Positions 13,382 to 14,604 of a DNA stretch of 14,604 bases are shown piece after piece. Source of the DNA: Lachnospiraceae bacterium (GTDB taxonomy: Bacteria; Bacillota_A; Clostridia; Lachnospirales; Lachnospiraceae); NCBI GenBank assembly GCA_024691045.1, contig JAILOC010000076.1, forward strand, positions 1 to 14,604, given 5' to 3'. Made by a program: the position numbers and the translations under genes. Below the pieces are notes generated by a model. The model made no database searches. It was given only the letters and a program-made list of their open reading frames with translations, and was not told the origin of the DNA. How positions within the stretch are numbered: position 1 is the first letter of the stretch; each line of letters begins with the position of its first letter.

Positions 13382-14223
13382 TGAGAGAAATAGATTCCAA
13401 GACCATTACCGAAACCTTATCGGAGATGTGCATTGAAGCCAATCACTACCTCACCCCCGATATGGAAAAAGCTCTGGACAATGCCGAGAAGAATGAGATC
13501 TCGCCCCTCGGCAAACAGGTCCTCAGCCAGCTCAAAGAAAACCTCAGGATCGCAGGAAGCGATACCATCCCCATCTGTCAGGATACCGGCATGGCGGTCG
13601 TATTTGCCGAAGTCGGACAGGACGTTCATATCACCGGAGGCACCCTCACGGACGCCATCAATGAAGGTGTGCGCAAGGGTTATACCGAAGGCTTCTTAAG
13701 AAAATCTGTTGTGGGAGATCCCCTGGAGAGAGTCAATACCGGAGACAACACTCCCGCAGTCATCCACTACGACATAGTTCCCGGAGACGGATTAAAACTC
13801 ACACTTGCGCCCAAGGGCTTCGGCAGCGAGAACATGAGCAGGATCTTCATGCTCAAACCTGCCGAGGGGATCGAAGGCGTCAAAAATGCCGTGCTCACCG
13901 CAGTAAATGACGCAGGCCCCAACGCCTGCCCTCCCATGGTCGTAGGAGTAGGCATCGGAGGAACCTTCGAAAAGGCTGCACTCCTTTCCAAGAAGGCACT
14001 CTTACGTCCCGCAGGAGAGCATTCCGATATCCCCTACGTTAAGGAACTCGAGGAGGAACTTCTTGCCCGCATCAATAAATCCGGCATCGGACCGGGCGGC
14101 CTCGGAGGCAGGATCACCGCAATGGCGGTCAACGTCCTTACCTATCCGACCCATATCGCGGGACTTCCCGTTGCCGTAAACATCTGCTGTCACGTAAACC
14201 GTCACAGCGTAAGAGAACTTTAA
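13381..14223 (+). CDS. fumA: Class I fumarate hydratase, alpha subunit
   Basis: This is the N-terminal half of the oxygen-sensitive [4Fe-4S] fumarase/tartrate dehydratase family, encoded as a separate subunit in many anaerobes, and interconverts fumarate and malate. The 280 residues include the cluster cysteines in the expected motifs: PICQDTGMAVVF (C66), NACPPMVVGVGIGG (C183) and NICCHVNRH (C269/C270). FGSENMSRI and GPGGLGGRITAMAVNV are further family segments. The ATG overlaps the HIT stop. The beta subunit starts nine bases after its stop. L-tartrate dehydratase has the same architecture and cannot be excluded, but fumarase is the commoner assignment in Lachnospiraceae. Confidence 0.92.
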   Translation: MREIDSKTITETLSEMCIEANHYLTPDMEKALDNAEKNEISPLGKQVLSQLKENLRIAGSDTIPICQDTGMAVVFAEVGQDVHITGGTLTDAINEGVRKGYTEGFLRKSVVGDPLERVNTGDNTPAVIHYDIVPGDGLKLTLAPKGFGSENMSRIFMLKPAEGIEGVKNAVLTAVNDAGPNACPPMVVGVGIGGTFEKAALLSKKALLRPAGEHSDIPYVKELEEELLARINKSGIGPGGLGGRITAMAVNVLTYPTHIAGLPVAVNICCHVNRHSVREL

Positions 14224-14232
14224 GGAGGCATC

Positions 14233-14604
14233 ATGGATAAGCAGATAAGCATGCCTCTGTCAAAAGAGGACGCACTGTCGCTCAACTGCGGCGATTACGT
14301 ATATCTGACCGGCACCATCTATACTGCGAGGGATGCCGCTCACAAGAGAATGTATGAAGCCCTTAGAAAGGGTGAGGCCCTTCCTATCGATATCAAGGGT
14401 CAGACCATCTACTATATGGGCCCTTCTCCCGCAAGAGAGGGCAGGCCCATAGGCAGCGCGGGACCCACCACCGCAAGCCGTATGGACAAGTACGCACCCG
14501 AGCTTCTTGACCTCGGTCTTATCGGAATGATAGGAAAAGGAAAGAGAACACAGGAAGTAAAGGATGCAATGATCCGTAACGGCGCGGTCTACTTTGCCGC
14601 CGTA
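14233..14604 (+). CDS. fumB: Class I fumarate hydratase, beta subunit (3' truncated by window edge)
   Basis: This is the C-terminal half of the class I fumarase, the swivelling domain that completes the active site. The first 124 residues are visible and contain the family motifs: LNCGDYVYLTGTIYTARDAAHKR (17-39), YYMGPSPAREGRPIGSAGPTTASRMDKYAPELL and MIGKG. A full subunit is about 180-200 residues, so roughly one third lies beyond the window. AAGGAGG (14222-14228) is four bases before the ATG, just after the alpha subunit stop, ensuring balanced synthesis of both subunits. The symbol is used in the two-subunit sense; it is not the E. coli FumB isozyme. Confidence 0.92.
   Translation, partial: MDKQISMPLSKEDALSLNCGDYVYLTGTIYTARDAAHKRMYEALRKGEALPIDIKGQTIYYMGPSPAREGRPIGSAGPTTASRMDKYAPELLDLGLIGMIGKGKRTQEVKDAMIRNGAVYFAAV

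Noticed and set aside
1..14604. CRISPR array, tRNA or rRNA genes, transposase or phage genes
   Set aside because: No regularly spaced repeats, no cloverleaf-like sequences and no recombinase or phage protein motifs were seen on either strand.

Overview
The window looks like a chromosomal segment of a motile anaerobic Firmicute, most likely a member of the Lachnospiraceae. This is an inference from protein style: a FliS with a long C-terminal tail, a Tad locus with Flp1-like, DUF5702-like and DUF6382/FHA-like components, a two-subunit class I fumarase, strong AGGAGG-type ribosome binding sites, and very compact gene packing. All complete genes lie on the + strand.

Region 1 (1-483) holds the 3' part of a flagellar FliS-type chaperone gene and a clean intrinsic terminator. 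Region 2 (484-712) is a 229-base gap packed with inverted repeats. It has a 16-bp perfect palindrome, a long stem-loop, a consensus-like promoter whose -10 box sits inside an 18-bp imperfect palindrome, and a leader of about 125 nt that can fold into three consecutive hairpins before the first pilus gene.

Region 3 (713-10444) is one uninterrupted Tad/Flp (type IVc) pilus operon of ten genes. In order these are a prepilin peptidase (TadV-like), a TadZ/CpaE-like protein with a broken P-loop, the TadA/CpaF ATPase, TadB, a TadC with a large extra domain, a 58-residue Flp1-like pilin, a DUF5702-like pseudopilin, a TadE-like protein with a duplicated Cys/His tail, a second A24 prepilin peptidase, a second TadE-like pseudopilin, and last an FHA-domain protein. 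Counting both peptidases and both TadE-like proteins, eleven coding regions are listed. Most junctions overlap by 1-4 bases or are separated by fewer than 25 bases, so the genes are probably co-transcribed and partly translationally coupled.

The most unusual object is inside this operon. A 133-bp palindromic segment (7231-7363, 27-bp inverted repeats around a 79-bp core) sits exactly at the start of the first TadE-like gene. Removing it with a few flanking bases joins a TTG start coupled to the previous stop codon directly to the pilin-like GSMTVEAA motif. It therefore looks like a small insertion that replaced the gene's N-terminus. The core stays open and in frame in both orientations, so an invertible switch is also conceivable.

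Region 4 (10445-11197) is a VapBC-type toxin-antitoxin pair with its own near-consensus promoter, an AT repeat operator and a terminator. The PIN toxin has Asn where the third catalytic Asp is expected, so it may be inactive.

Region 5 (11198-14604) has a promoter and a likely housekeeping operon: an unrecognised 219-residue protein, a flavodoxin-like/SCP2 fusion, a HIT-family hydrolase, and both subunits of a class I [4Fe-4S] fumarate hydratase, the last cut by the window end. By eye these genes and fliS favour ATC/CTC codons, while the Tad genes use more ATA, CGG and GGA. This fits a higher-expression core flanking a lower-expression accessory locus.
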